Part shown: positions 1 through 9,479 of the stretch, one piece after another | Numbering within the stretch: position 1 is the first letter of the stretch | Layout of the letters: the number at the start of each line of letters is the position of its first letter | Source: Adhaeribacter soli | GTDB lineage: Bacteria; Bacteroidota; Bacteroidia; Cytophagales; Hymenobacteraceae | NCBI RefSeq assembly: GCF_008727925.1 | Contig: NZ_VTWT01000011.1 | Span: 62,001 to 126,000, forward strand | DNA length: 64,000 nucleotides | Direction of reading: 5' to 3' | Position numbers and translations under genes: made by a program | The notes under the pieces: model-generated | The model's input: the letters and a program-made list of their open reading frames with translations, nothing else | What the model was told of the DNA's origin: nothing | Databases searched by the model: none

Positions 1-129
1 GGCTGATTTGGCGCTGCTGGCCGAAGTTTCTGAGGGTTTTGCGGCCTCGTCGATTTCCTTTTTGTCGCAGGATGTGGCTAACACTCCAAATAAGGCGAGT
101 GCTAAAAAGGGCTTTAATTTCGTGTTCAT
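1..129 (-). CDS. N-terminal fragment of a lipoprotein, paralogous at its signal peptide to the lyase-like gene at 7744-8712
   Basis: The reverse strand reads from an ATG at 129 to the window edge without a stop (43 codons); the rest of the gene lies outside. The peptide starts with a lipoprotein signal (LFGVLATSC, lipobox cysteine at residue 21) followed by an acidic, Ser/Ala-rich stretch. Residues 6-27 are almost the same as in the lipoprotein at 7744-8712 (KPFL, ALFGVLATSCDK, then an acidic tail). The two are therefore probably paralogous exported lipoproteins, perhaps both polysaccharide-lyase-like, but no catalytic region of this one is visible. The start was chosen by similarity to the paralog. 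Confidence 0.75.
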   Translation of the reverse strand, partial: MNTKLKPFLALALFGVLATSCDKKEIDEAAKPSETSASSAKSA

Positions 130-1164
130 TGTGTGTGTTTAAAGCGAAAAGCTGTGTGTGTGTGATAATCAGTGTAATATGGTATTTTCTAATGGGCCGC
201 CCCCGGTCTTCTTTTCAGCACTTAAGCAGCGCTGGTTTAAACCAGTAAAGAGGGTGAGGCAAGTTGCCGTTTAAGGCGTAGATTATTAGAAAATCAAGGG
301 GGATCAGTTAGATAATTTGCCTTTGGAAGACCTGTATTTTAGCCTTTAAATTTTTCCTGCCGTCTGAGTTTTGATCAGAAACTCCGCCGCGCAGGCCTTG
401 ATTTAAAATATTAAAAGTAGGGACAAATTAAATAGTACTTTGTTAATGTAATCTTAATTCAGGACTCGATAAATCTGCAGCTACTCTGCTTTGTTTTTGT
501 CGAATACAAATGCCTAACACCCAGGCTTTTGAAAAAGGTTCAGGAAAAATCCGGGAAGTTTATAGGAAATAAGGAAGAACAAGTGCGGAAATGGCCATTA
601 TTTGCTGGAAATGCGGAAAATACGGCCAGAAAAAAAATGCAAAAGTTTTCGATTTTAGTTGCCGGAATTAATATATAAAAATTGTATTTAAAACATGTTA
701 ATTGTTATATTGAATGGGTGATTTTTTAACATGATAAGAATTATGAGCATAAGTTTCTTATGGTTGCACAGGTAGAAGTTCGCTTATCATGATGAATTGA
801 TTTAGTGCCGGTTACCGGCAGCGTATTTTAGGCTCATAAACCTGTTAATTAATAGAGCATAAATGCTTAGCAGAAATAATAACACAATAAACTCATATTC
901 CTCTTAACCGCTGAAGATTCAGCCATTATCTCCTAAGTGCCTTTTAATTATAAACTAAAGTAAAAGGGCTGTAGCGTAGTTGCATGACAGAAAATGTAAT
1001 CTATTAATTGAAGTAACTATCTTTTCAAAAATTCCGGAATATTGAAAGTCTTAACGCGGCAAACGCTATTATTTTGCTTGAAAAAGTAACCGGGTTGCCC
1101 TATAGTCCTTTAGCGCCAATGCTTTAAAAAGTGACAGACTGAAAATAAAAGTATACTTTTAGGA
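130..1164. other. AT-rich intergenic region, no gene seen
   Basis: About 1 kb between the divergent edge lipoprotein and the MalT-like regulator. I see no convincing ORF, RNA gene or long inverted repeat. A short plus-strand reading frame at 39-248 runs antisense to the lipoprotein start and has no recognisable content. Promoters for both flanking genes should lie here, but no clear Bacteroidota -7/-33 pair was picked out. Confidence 0.5.
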
Positions 1165-3852
1165 ATGCTTTTAACAAAACTTCACCGACCTCCGGCGGGA
1201 AATAATATTGTGCACCGTTCCGCTTTATTTGAGCAGCTAAATTTAGGTCTTGAACGCAAACTGATTTTGATTTCGGCGCCGGCGGGTTTTGGCAAAAGTA
1301 TGCTGGTCAGTGACTGGAGCTTGCAGCATATAATTCCCACTGCCTGGTTTTCAATAGACAACGGCGATAACGATTTCGCCAGTTTTGTAAATTATATCTG
1401 TGCTGCCATTCAAACCATTAAGAAGGATTTCGGACTAAAAACCGTAGCACTTTTACAATCGCCCAACCTCCCTTCTGCCGAATCGGTTTCAGCCCTTTTA
1501 ATTAATGAGATCATAGAAATTCCGAAGCAGTTTTTATTGGTGCTGGACGACTTTCATGTGATCAGGAACCCGGAGATCGTAAAGTTTACGGCTCATTTTT
1601 TAGAGCGACTTCCGGCCAATATTCATGTGGTAATTTTAACCCGCTCCGATCCGGCTTTACCGCTGGCAAGGTTGCGAAGCCAGCAACAGCTGGTTGAATT
1701 GCGCGCTCTTGATCTTGGTTTTTCGGCAAACGATATTCATTACTTATTTAATAAAAAGCTTAAACTGAAATTATCTTCTGAAGAAGTAATATCCCTGCAC
1801 GCCAAAACCGAAGGCTGGATTGCCGGCTTGCAATTGCTGGCACTTTCTTTACAAGGCCGGGAAGATATATCGCAATTTGTAAGAGACTTTAAGGGCGATA
1901 ACCGGTATATTATGGATTATCTCCTCGAGGAAGTCCTTAAGATACAGACCGAAGATGTAAAAGAATTCCTGTTACAAACCGCCGTTTTAGAACAGCTTTC
2001 AGCGCCGCTTTGCAATTCGCTATTAAACCGCAACGACAGCCAGGCGATTCTGGAGGCGCTGGAGCAAAACAACATGTTCATCATTCCCTTAGATTCCGAA
2101 AGGAAATGGTACCGCTATCATCATCTTTTTGCCCGTTTACTAAAGCAAAGGCTTTCGGTCAGGGACAAGGAAGCCGTTACGGAACTGCATAAGAAAGCGG
2201 CTGATTGGTTTAAAAATAATGCGTTTCCGTTTGCTGCCATCGAGCATTCCCTGGAAGCCGGAAATCCGGAAAAGAGCGCCGCGTATTTAGGCGAGATAAT
2301 CGAGAAAATGTGGGAAGGCGGAAACCATTCGGCTATCATGAAATACGGGGACCTGCTTCCCGCTGACCTGGTTAAAAAGAATGCGACCCTCAGTTTATTT
2401 TATTCCTGGACCTTAATTGCATCCGGTCAGGTCCAGAAAGCAGCCCCGTTCTTAATTGCCGCCGAAGAAAATGTAAGGGAGCGCCTGAAGGACCCCACTG
2501 CTACCGAAGAAGAAGTATGCGGAGACAAAAAACTGTTCGGTAAAATAGCGGTTGCATTGGGCTATAAATATACCTTTCTGGGCAATCCGGAGAAGATCTT
2601 TTCTTACTGCAAAATTGCCATGGAGAATCTGTCGGAAGATGATCCGCTCTGGTTTAGCTGGGGATGGTACTTAACGGGAATGGCGCAACAGGCCGCCGAG
2701 AACATTCTCGAAAGCATTGAAGCGCAAAAGAAAGCCATGGAGTATGGAAAAAAAGCCGGTAATAACTACCTTATCACTTCCATTGCCATTTCCCTGGCTT
2801 ACAGCGAAACCAGGTTAGGGCTCTTTAAATTATCGCATAAAAGGTGTGCCAATCTTTTACAGCTTTTGCAGGAGCAAGGCTATTCGGAAATGTTAAAATC
2901 GGAGTGGAGCTTTGCAGTGCTTTACGGCAATATGGCGGCCATCGAATACTTCTGGGCCGATCTGGACAATGCTCTGGAGAATATTCAGAAGGCCTATTCC
3001 TTGTGCCAAACGGAGGCAGATGTTACTACCAAAGCTATTGTGGTGCTGGTTTACTGCCTGGTTTTGCACGGCCGGGGCGATATGGCTGCTTCCGAAATGA
3101 AACTAAAGGAATTAGATGAAGTTGTAAAAGCCAATGCTGTTAATCCGAATTTGAAAGCGATGTATGTTGCCCTGAAAGGCGGCATGTTGGTATTACTAAA
3201 CCAGCCTGAAAAGGCGCGGAGCTTTTTCGAAACGAACGGGTTAGATCCGGATAAGAAGATTACTTACGCCGATGAACACGGTTACGTGGCTTATGCGCTT
3301 TTGCTGGTATCGGAGCATAAGGTTGAACAGGCATTCACGCTGCTTGCCAGATTGTATGAAATGGCGGCAGCTCAAAACCGGGTCGAGCGGATAATTGAGA
3401 TCAAGATCATTTACGCCGTTATTTATAAGTTTACCGGAGAGAAAGAAAAGGCCGTTTTAAACCTGGTCCAATCGCTGGAATATGCCGCCGACAATGAGAT
3501 CATCATGAACCATGTGAATTACCTGGCGCTGATAAACGATCTGCTTCTGGAGGTATATAAAGTTCAGAAAACCGGGAAAACGAAGATCCCGGATAGCTTG
3601 CTCCGTAAACTGAAGCTGACCATAGCGAAAAGAGAAAAACAGGCGAAAGTAATTATCCCGGAAAACCTGAGCAGCCGGGAAGTAGATACCCTGCAGTTAA
3701 TTGCCCTCGAGCTTTCGAACCAGGAAATAGCCGATAAGTTATTTGTTTCCCTGAATACGGTTAAAACGCACGTGAAAAATATTTACGCGAAACTGGAAGT
3801 AGACAACCGTAAAAAAGCCATTGAAAAAGGGAAAGCCCTTCAATTGATATAG
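1165..3852 (+). CDS. MalT-like LuxR-family transcriptional regulator (STAND ATPase plus HTH)
   Basis: The 895-residue protein has the large MalT-like LuxR architecture. The N-terminus carries a P-loop NTPase with Walker A APAGFGKS at residues 38-45 and a Walker B-like FLLVLDDFH near 135. A long helical TPR-like region follows to about residue 800. A C-terminal LuxR helix-turn-helix begins at LSSREVDTLQLIA and includes LSNQEIADKLFVS and NTVKTHVKNIYAKL. Such proteins bind a small inducer through the TPR region, hydrolyse ATP and activate transcription. The length matches MalT-class proteins (about 900 residues). It is followed by a terminator, a 67-residue protein and a TonB-dependent receptor in the same direction, so control of receptor expression is possible but is inference. 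The ATG at 1165 has AGGA too close for a good ribosome binding site. Confidence 0.9.
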   Translation: MLLTKLHRPPAGNNIVHRSALFEQLNLGLERKLILISAPAGFGKSMLVSDWSLQHIIPTAWFSIDNGDNDFASFVNYICAAIQTIKKDFGLKTVALLQSPNLPSAESVSALLINEIIEIPKQFLLVLDDFHVIRNPEIVKFTAHFLERLPANIHVVILTRSDPALPLARLRSQQQLVELRALDLGFSANDIHYLFNKKLKLKLSSEEVISLHAKTEGWIAGLQLLALSLQGREDISQFVRDFKGDNRYIMDYLLEEVLKIQTEDVKEFLLQTAVLEQLSAPLCNSLLNRNDSQAILEALEQNNMFIIPLDSERKWYRYHHLFARLLKQRLSVRDKEAVTELHKKAADWFKNNAFPFAAIEHSLEAGNPEKSAAYLGEIIEKMWEGGNHSAIMKYGDLLPADLVKKNATLSLFYSWTLIASGQVQKAAPFLIAAEENVRERLKDPTATEEEVCGDKKLFGKIAVALGYKYTFLGNPEKIFSYCKIAMENLSEDDPLWFSWGWYLTGMAQQAAENILESIEAQKKAMEYGKKAGNNYLITSIAISLAYSETRLGLFKLSHKRCANLLQLLQEQGYSEMLKSEWSFAVLYGNMAAIEYFWADLDNALENIQKAYSLCQTEADVTTKAIVVLVYCLVLHGRGDMAASEMKLKELDEVVKANAVNPNLKAMYVALKGGMLVLLNQPEKARSFFETNGLDPDKKITYADEHGYVAYALLLVSEHKVEQAFTLLARLYEMAAAQNRVERIIEIKIIYAVIYKFTGEKEKAVLNLVQSLEYAADNEIIMNHVNYLALINDLLLEVYKVQKTGKTKIPDSLLRKLKLTIAKREKQAKVIIPENLSSREVDTLQLIALELSNQEIADKLFVSLNTVKTHVKNIYAKLEVDNRKKAIEKGKALQLI

Positions 3853-3898
3853 GTTCTTCAGGTTTTATCGTTTTCAGGAATCTTGCCGGTTCACCCTT

Positions 3899-3926
3899 AA
3901 AATCACCCCAACGGGTGATTTTTTTG
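3899..3926 (+). terminator. Rho-independent terminator after the LuxR gene
   Basis: A hairpin with stem AAAATCACCC/GGGTGATTTT and a short CAAC-type loop is followed by a T run. It lies about 50 bases after the stop of the LuxR gene and just before the 67-residue ORF. Confidence 0.75.
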
Positions 3927-3968
3927 TTTTAGGGCGCCTCTACCTTTGACCCGAACAAAAAGACAAAG

Positions 3969-4172
3969 ATGAAAGGCAAAACCAGGATAAAAATTCAGGA
4001 CCATTTGGATACAAAATGGACGGATTGCTTTGATGGTATGGAAGTTATGCATGAAGGCGGCTTTACCATTCTTACGGTTCAGCTGAAAGATGAAAGCCAT
4101 CTGCACGGGATCCTGAACTGGATCAGGGATCTGAACCTGCCAATTATTTCCATAAACAGTTGCGAAGAATAA
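3969..4172 (+). CDS. Small conserved protein (67 aa) of unknown function
   Basis: The 67-residue ORF has no signal peptide or membrane segment. It resembles a widespread small family of about 70 residues with a pattern like KIxGHLDxxWxDxFDGM, then EGG-TxLT, then LHGLLNxIRDLxLxLISVN. Here this appears as IQDHLDTKWTDCFDGM, EGGFTILTV and LHGILNWIRDLNLPIISIN. The family is usually annotated as hypothetical and often sits beside regulators; I do not know its biochemical role. It lies between the MalT-like regulator and the TonB-dependent receptor, separated from the former by a terminator, so it probably has its own transcript. Confidence 0.75.
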   Translation: MKGKTRIKIQDHLDTKWTDCFDGMEVMHEGGFTILTVQLKDESHLHGILNWIRDLNLPIISINSCEE

Positions 4173-4174
4173 GA

Positions 4175-4214
4175 GCAGGCCATGCCCTGAAATTAAATTC
4201 CTGCCCGGGTTTTT
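4175..4214 (+). terminator. Possible terminator after the 67-aa gene
   Basis: GCAGG pairs with a downstream CCTGC across a loop of about 20 bases, and a GGGTTTTTT tract follows. The stem is short, so this is a weak call. Confidence 0.35.
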
Positions 4215-4291
4215 TGCCTGATTTTAATACCATTTCCAAATAAATAATAGCTGGGCACGCCATTGCTTTCAGCTTTAAAACCAAAAACGAT

Positions 4292-6727
4292 ATGAAACAA
4301 TTTTTACTGACTATCCTGCTCGCTGCTTTTTCTTTTACAGCCGCCTACAGCCAACTAACCCAAACCGTAAGAGGTACCATTTCCGATGCCGACACCGGTA
4401 CCCCTTTAACGGGCGTAACCGTGCTGGTAAAAAGCGCCGGTCCGGTTAAAGGCACCATTACCGATGCCGAGGGGAAATACCGGCTGGAAAATATTCCTAC
4501 CGGCCGGATCACGCTGCAATTATCTTATCTGGGCTATGAGGCTATTACGGTTCCGGATGTAGTGGTTAATTCGGGGAAAGAGGCGATCCTGAATTTAACG
4601 ATGCAGGAATCGGCCCTGAGTTTTGACGAAGTGGTAGTAACCAATACCAAAAAGAACGGCGAGCCGGTAAACGATATGGCCCTGGTAAGCTCCCGCTCCA
4701 TTTCCATGGAAGAATCGAACCGGTATGCCGGCGGGTTTAACGATCCGTCTAAGATCTTATCCAATTTTGCCGGCGTGGCCAGAACCCAGGACGGAAGAAA
4801 CAACGACATTATTGTAAGAGGGAATTCCCCGAAATACGTGCAATGGCGCCTGGAAGGGGTTCAGATTACTAATCCGAACCATTTTGCGGACCAGGGTGGA
4901 ATGGGAGGAGGCGTGAATGCTTTAAACAATTCTTTGCTGGCCACTTCTGATTTTTATACAGGGGCCTTTTCTCCCGAATACGGGAACGTTCTTTCCGGCG
5001 TGTATGATCTGAAACTAAGGGCCGGTAATAATGAAAAATTTGAAGCAGCCCTGGGGATTGGGATTATTGGTACTGACCTTACGGTAGAAGGCCCGTTCCG
5101 GAAAGGATATGGTGGGTCTTATTTACTCAATTACCGGTATTCCACCGCCTCGGTTTTAAAAGACGTAGGTGTGATTGAAGCAAAGGGGATCCCGAAGTTC
5201 CAGGATGCCACCCTGAAAGTGGTGCTGCCAACGGCCAGATTCGGAACCTTCTCTCTTTTCAGTTTAGGCGGAAAAAGTGGCTTTGAGGCGGAAGATGTTT
5301 CACCCATAGATATAAATACGCCCGGCGACCGGACCATGCGCGGGGATATTTCGGAAGATATGAAAAGCGGAGCCCACTTGCTCAATGTCGGGGTAAACCA
5401 TACCATGCCCATCACGTCGGAAAGTTTTATCCAGACCAATATTACGTATTCAAAAGAAGGAATAAATGACCAGGTATTTGAATCGAAAAGAATTCAGGTA
5501 TTGAACGGAGAAGGGGGCGTAGTCCGGGATTCGGTAGTAAACAACATGCTGAACTTTAATAGCCGGCTGATGAAATCGGTTTACAGGGGGGCGGTTTCTT
5601 ATACCAACAAGCTTAATGCGAGAAACAAAATTGTGCTAGGGGCCAATTACAACCTCTTTGCTTACAATTACAACCAAAGCCAGTTCGCCGACGATGCCGC
5701 CAATCGGTTTACCCTGATGGATTTTAAGGAAAATGTAGGCACGCTGGGCAGTTTTGTTTCCTGGAAGCTTCGGTTAAATGAACACGTTACCGTAGTTTCC
5801 GGCCTCCATAATATGAATGTGCTGCTCAATAAGAACAGCACCCTGGAGCCGCGGGTCGCCGTTAAATGGCGCTTAACCAACGGCAACGCTTTTCATGCAG
5901 GTTACGGTTTGCACAGCACCATGGAAAGCATTCACAATTACTTTGCAAAAGTGCCCCAAACCGACGGCAGGGTAATGGAACCGAACAAAGACCTGGAGCT
6001 GCTGAAAGCCCATCACTTTGTAATTGGCTACGAAAAGCTGTTGACTGACCAGCTGGTGCTGAAGGGAGAAGTGTATTGTCAGAAATTATACAATTTACCG
6101 GTCGAAAATGATCTGAACAGCGCTTTTGCCACGATCAACGAAAACCTGGATTTCAAATATACCGACCTGGTAAATAAAGGCAAAGGGAGGAACTACGGAG
6201 TGGAAGTTTCGCTGGAAAAATACTTCAGTAATAATTATTACTACCTGGTTAACGGCTCGGTGTACACTTCCAAATATACGGCCTTAGACGGTAAGGAAAG
6301 AAACACGGCTTTTAATAATAATTATCTGGCCAATATGCTGGTAGGTAATGAGTTTGTGAAGCTGGGGAAAAAACAGAACCAGACACTCGGGTTAAATGTA
6401 AGAGCCTTGCTCGATGGAGGTAAGAAAATTATTCCGCTGTTAAGAGACAGTAATGGCAATATTGCGGTAAATCCGTCCGGCAACCAGTACTGGGATTATG
6501 ATAAGGCGTATGATAAATCGTTGGGAAGTGTTTATATGGTTACCGTTTCGGCCAGTTACAAATGGAATAAACTTAAAACCACGCACGAGCTTTTCCTGAA
6601 CCTGGATAATGTCACCAATTCCCAGGGAAAACTCACCGAATTCTACGATGAAACTCAGCCGAATTCAGTAGGGTATACCACCCAGTTCGGTTTGTTCCCC
6701 AATTTAATGTACCGTCTCTATTTATAA
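4292..6727 (+). CDS. TonB-dependent outer membrane receptor with carboxypeptidase-regulatory-like N-terminal domain
   Basis: The 811-residue protein begins with a Sec signal peptide (about residues 1-20, ending AAYSQ). A CarboxypepD_reg-like beta-sandwich follows at about 25-110 (RGTISDADTGTPLTGVTV). The TonB plug (about 115-250) contains LSFDEVVVTNTK, DPSKILSNFAGVARTQDGRN, IIVRGNSP and FSPEYGNVLSGVYDL. The rest is a beta-barrel ending in an aromatic residue run (NLMYRLYL), as expected for an outer-membrane protein. No SusD-like partner is adjacent, so this is not a classical SusCD pair. The substrate cannot be told from sequence; siderophores, vitamins or oligosaccharides are all possible. 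A polysaccharide-lyase-like lipoprotein gene lies 1 kb downstream on the other strand. Confidence 0.9.
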   Translation: MKQFLLTILLAAFSFTAAYSQLTQTVRGTISDADTGTPLTGVTVLVKSAGPVKGTITDAEGKYRLENIPTGRITLQLSYLGYEAITVPDVVVNSGKEAILNLTMQESALSFDEVVVTNTKKNGEPVNDMALVSSRSISMEESNRYAGGFNDPSKILSNFAGVARTQDGRNNDIIVRGNSPKYVQWRLEGVQITNPNHFADQGGMGGGVNALNNSLLATSDFYTGAFSPEYGNVLSGVYDLKLRAGNNEKFEAALGIGIIGTDLTVEGPFRKGYGGSYLLNYRYSTASVLKDVGVIEAKGIPKFQDATLKVVLPTARFGTFSLFSLGGKSGFEAEDVSPIDINTPGDRTMRGDISEDMKSGAHLLNVGVNHTMPITSESFIQTNITYSKEGINDQVFESKRIQVLNGEGGVVRDSVVNNMLNFNSRLMKSVYRGAVSYTNKLNARNKIVLGANYNLFAYNYNQSQFADDAANRFTLMDFKENVGTLGSFVSWKLRLNEHVTVVSGLHNMNVLLNKNSTLEPRVAVKWRLTNGNAFHAGYGLHSTMESIHNYFAKVPQTDGRVMEPNKDLELLKAHHFVIGYEKLLTDQLVLKGEVYCQKLYNLPVENDLNSAFATINENLDFKYTDLVNKGKGRNYGVEVSLEKYFSNNYYYLVNGSVYTSKYTALDGKERNTAFNNNYLANMLVGNEFVKLGKKQNQTLGLNVRALLDGGKKIIPLLRDSNGNIAVNPSGNQYWDYDKAYDKSLGSVYMVTVSASYKWNKLKTTHELFLNLDNVTNSQGKLTEFYDETQPNSVGYTTQFGLFPNLMYRLYL

Positions 6728-7640
6728 GCAAATTCAACCTCCCGGTCCGGCCTTTCTTTTGAACATGCTGAACCGGGAAGTTTACTTTCTGAAGAATACC
6801 AAATGCGAATGACTTTTACTCCCATCTTACCGAGAGCTGGTTCATTCTAATTTGATAAAACCTGTGTGTAGTTTGTAACTAAGCAGGGGGACAAGATTAA
6901 CTTAAACAATGAGAATTTTTCCTTTCTGTCATTCTGGAAGTTGATGATCCCGATTTATTTCGGGGAATCTTTTAATTTCCGGGCTTCGAATCCCTGATTT
7001 TTTAACCGAGTGACATTCGTAGTAGTTTAAAATAAATTTGTCCTGTTGCTTACACCCAAATATTATGAGCCTTCATTTAATTAGGTTACCACTTTTAATA
7101 TTTTAAATGTAGTTACAAACTACTCTTAGTGGCAGTCTAAAATGGCTGCAAAACTTAAAGGAATTGTAGCTGTATAATCTGGTGAAATATAGTGGTTTGC
7201 GTGTTTTGATCCAGATGCTAATATCCGGATACCAATGTCCTTACTTAGTTGGTTCAAGTCATGCATACTTTTAGAATCACTTACGAATAATTCAGTGACT
7301 GTTCGTTAGGGGCAGAAGTAAACTTCTGAAGAATTATAAACCGGAACGGGCTTTCGCAGGAATTGAAGCACATCAGAAAATAAGAACCAGGTCTTTTGGT
7401 GAGGATCACTTTTTTGCTTCCGGAAAGTACCGTTTCAGGCTATCCAATTTACTTCGGATAGCAAAAATCAACGGCTTTTAAACCGCATTATTCTGCTTGC
7501 TCCTGCAGCTACTCCGGGGCTGATGGAAGGCTGGTGGTTTTTAGAGGAAAGGAAATTTCCCAAACAGGTTTTTTCTATGGCTGGATTGGTGAAAATCCCG
7601 GAAATGGGCCCGCAAAGCGTATGGTCAGGAATGGTCTGAA
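6728..7640. other. Intergenic region with degenerate repeats, no intact gene
   Basis: About 0.9 kb between the receptor and the lyase terminator. It contains a repeat-like block at about 6890-7045 related to one near 39.2-39.35 kb and to the GTCATTCTG-type elements. The stretch 7300-7625 can be read as broken open frames but has no protein family I recognise. Confidence 0.5.
6890..7045. repeat. Degenerate intergenic repeat, copy A (GTCATTCTGG type)
   Basis: The block holds the ordered landmarks CTTTCTGTCATTCTGGAAG, then TTCGAATCCCTGATTTTTTA, then GTGACATTCGTAGTAGTTTA. A similar series occurs at about 39228-39350. The ends TGTCATTC and GTGACATTCG are roughly inverted. It is probably a decayed member of the GTCATYCTGAGC-type repeats common in Bacteroidota. 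Confidence 0.5.
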
Positions 7641-7646
7641 CACAAA

Positions 7647-7679
7647 AAAAGGAGCAGCTAAATGTTAGCTGCTCCTTTT
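7647..7679 (-). terminator. Strong hairpin terminator, 15-bp perfect stem
   Basis: AAAAGGAGCAGCTAA at 7647-7661 pairs perfectly with 7665-7679 across a 3-base loop. T/A tracts at both ends make it usable in both directions. It lies 65 bases past the stop of the lyase-like gene on the minus strand. Confidence 0.85.
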
Positions 7680-7743
7680 GTATTTATCCGGCTCTTAAAC
7701 CGGTTATGCGTCTGTTTTAATTACCTCTGAGTTCAGAAGGAAA

Positions 7744-8712
7744 TTAACGTCCCATCATCTGGGCCAGGGTGGCGTTTGGTCCACCTACACGGATATCATC
7801 ATAATACAGCACCCGCTTGTCTACAGCTGATGAATTATTTTTAAAGGCATGTTTGTAAACCCCAACTTTCCATTTCGGCAGGATGCCTGGGTACATGTTA
7901 CCCCCTCTGTGGGTTAGAACCTTCTGGCCATCCTTCCAAACTTCGATCAAGCCATCCGGGCCGTTCGAGTGGTTGAAGTGCAGCACAAACTGGGTCCACT
8001 GGCCCTTCTTTACCGGGCCTAAATCGACGTACTTTCTGTTGTCTGGTGACAAGGAGTTACCGGTATGCAGGTAGTATCTGTCATTCTTGATCCGGATAGC
8101 CGTTGCCGGGCTATTTCCCTGGAACCACTGGTTAATGATTTCCGGCTGATTGTCTTTGGCATAATCCGTTGGAAGGAACTGGGAGAAGGAATACCAGGTA
8201 TTTTTGGTAATATGGCCTTCTGAACCTTTTACCACGGTAACCTCTACCCGTTTACCGGTGCTTTCCAGCGGGTCGGTTTCTCTTAATTCGAAACGGGCAG
8301 CTTTTCTGCCTTTAAAGGCCGGGTTCGTTACATAGGTAATACCGTATGGCATGGAACCTTTCTCTACCTCATGGGCCGTAGCAAAAGGATTCGCTCCTTC
8401 CATGGTTTCTTCATAGATCAGGCCGTTGGCAGTACGGGCTGTGGTTGTACCCATCGGCGTTATATCCGTATCAGCGTTGTTTTCAGTAAATCCTGTTTCC
8501 TGGCCACCCATTTCCGGGGCACCCATATCTGCTGCTTCACCCGCTAAAGAGGAATCCGCACCGGATTCACCAAATTCTTCACCGGCTTCGGGATTACCCA
8601 TTGTTGTTTCCTGAGTTGCAGGGGTCATTTCGTCCATTTCATTTTTATCGCAGGATGTTGCTAAAACTCCAAATAAGGCAATAGGTAAGAATGGCTTAAT
8701 TAAATTTTTCAT
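7744..8712 (-). CDS. Polysaccharide-lyase-like lipoprotein (heparin lyase I / PL20-like fold)
   Basis: The 322-residue lipoprotein has a signal ending in LATSC (cysteine 21). An acidic linker rich in Glu, Asp, Gly, Met and Thr spans about residues 22-95. A C-terminal jelly-roll domain of about 220 residues follows. That domain resembles the PF14099 polysaccharide lyase family: RKAARFELRETDP, then NTWYSFSQFLPTDY, EIINQWFQG, GQWTQFVLHFNHS, GLIEVWKDGQKVL and a terminal KRVLYYDDIRVGG. Family members beta-eliminate acidic polysaccharides; the substrate here is not evident, and a non-catalytic glycan-binding role is possible. The acidic linker probably extends the domain from the membrane. Its N-terminus is nearly the same as that of the truncated lipoprotein at the window start. 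Transcription ends at the strong hairpin at 7647-7679. Confidence 0.8.
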   Translation of the reverse strand: MKNLIKPFLPIALFGVLATSCDKNEMDEMTPATQETTMGNPEAGEEFGESGADSSLAGEAADMGAPEMGGQETGFTENNADTDITPMGTTTARTANGLIYEETMEGANPFATAHEVEKGSMPYGITYVTNPAFKGRKAARFELRETDPLESTGKRVEVTVVKGSEGHITKNTWYSFSQFLPTDYAKDNQPEIINQWFQGNSPATAIRIKNDRYYLHTGNSLSPDNRKYVDLGPVKKGQWTQFVLHFNHSNGPDGLIEVWKDGQKVLTHRGGNMYPGILPKWKVGVYKHAFKNNSSAVDKRVLYYDDIRVGGPNATLAQMMGR

Positions 8713-9479
8713 AATTGGTGTTTAAAGTGGAGGAATTTGCGGTAAGGTGCTTTAATTCCTGGTCTTTGATTAAAGTATTCAAGCTGCTTTCAGGCCCGGG
8801 TTAAAACAATTCACTTGCCGAAGCGCACGTTATGGTGCGTTCAGAAAAGATTTAAGGCCCTGAAAAATTGGTTGAAAGCGAGAACTGAATTGCGGTTAAA
8901 TCGATCCGGTTGATATTTATTTAAGGATCAGCAATCAGACTGCAAATGGCTTGAAAATTTAAAGTATAACAACTAATAAAATATTATTTTAGTTCTGCCT
9001 TTCTAATATTTTTTTTCAAGTTGCCAGGCAGTAGCCGCTTGCACTTTATTAAGTATTTAATTCTAATTTTTAAATATTAACTACTTGATTATCAGTTGCA
9101 ATTAGTAAACAGTAATCCATTCCGGAATGGTTCAGTCGGGCTGGTTTTTTCCAGGGGGCCGGCAGGGGCGCCTTTTTCTAAATGTGGGTTTAAATGCTTT
9201 AAATCTGGGAAAAGTTAAATTATAATCTTGAAAAAGTTTTTATAAAAAGGGAAGAAGCGGTGCTTTGTAAAGCGTTAAAATACAGGGTTTTGCTAATGTA
9301 TTTAAAAGTATAATGGTTGAAAACGTGATTTTATATATAAAGTAATAGCAGTTTCCAGGCCTCAGATTCAAGAACCGGATGTAACCTTTTTGTTTCATGG
9401 CTGCCGCTGGGAGCTTTACCTGAAATATATTCTGCCGGTAGAAATTAAAAGACCATGGATTGGTTTCAGCTTCCGGATA
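8713..9479. other. AT-rich intergenic region, no gene seen
   Basis: It should contain the promoter of the lyase-like gene. The only structure noted is a short CCATTCCGGAATGG palindrome near 9118. A minus-strand frame at 9240-9524 has no recognisable content and overlaps the start of the pseudogene. Confidence 0.5.

Noticed and set aside
4292-6727. SusC-type receptor of a classical polysaccharide utilisation locus
   Set aside because: There is no SusD-like gene next to it and the protein (811 aa) is shorter than typical SusC (about 1000 aa).
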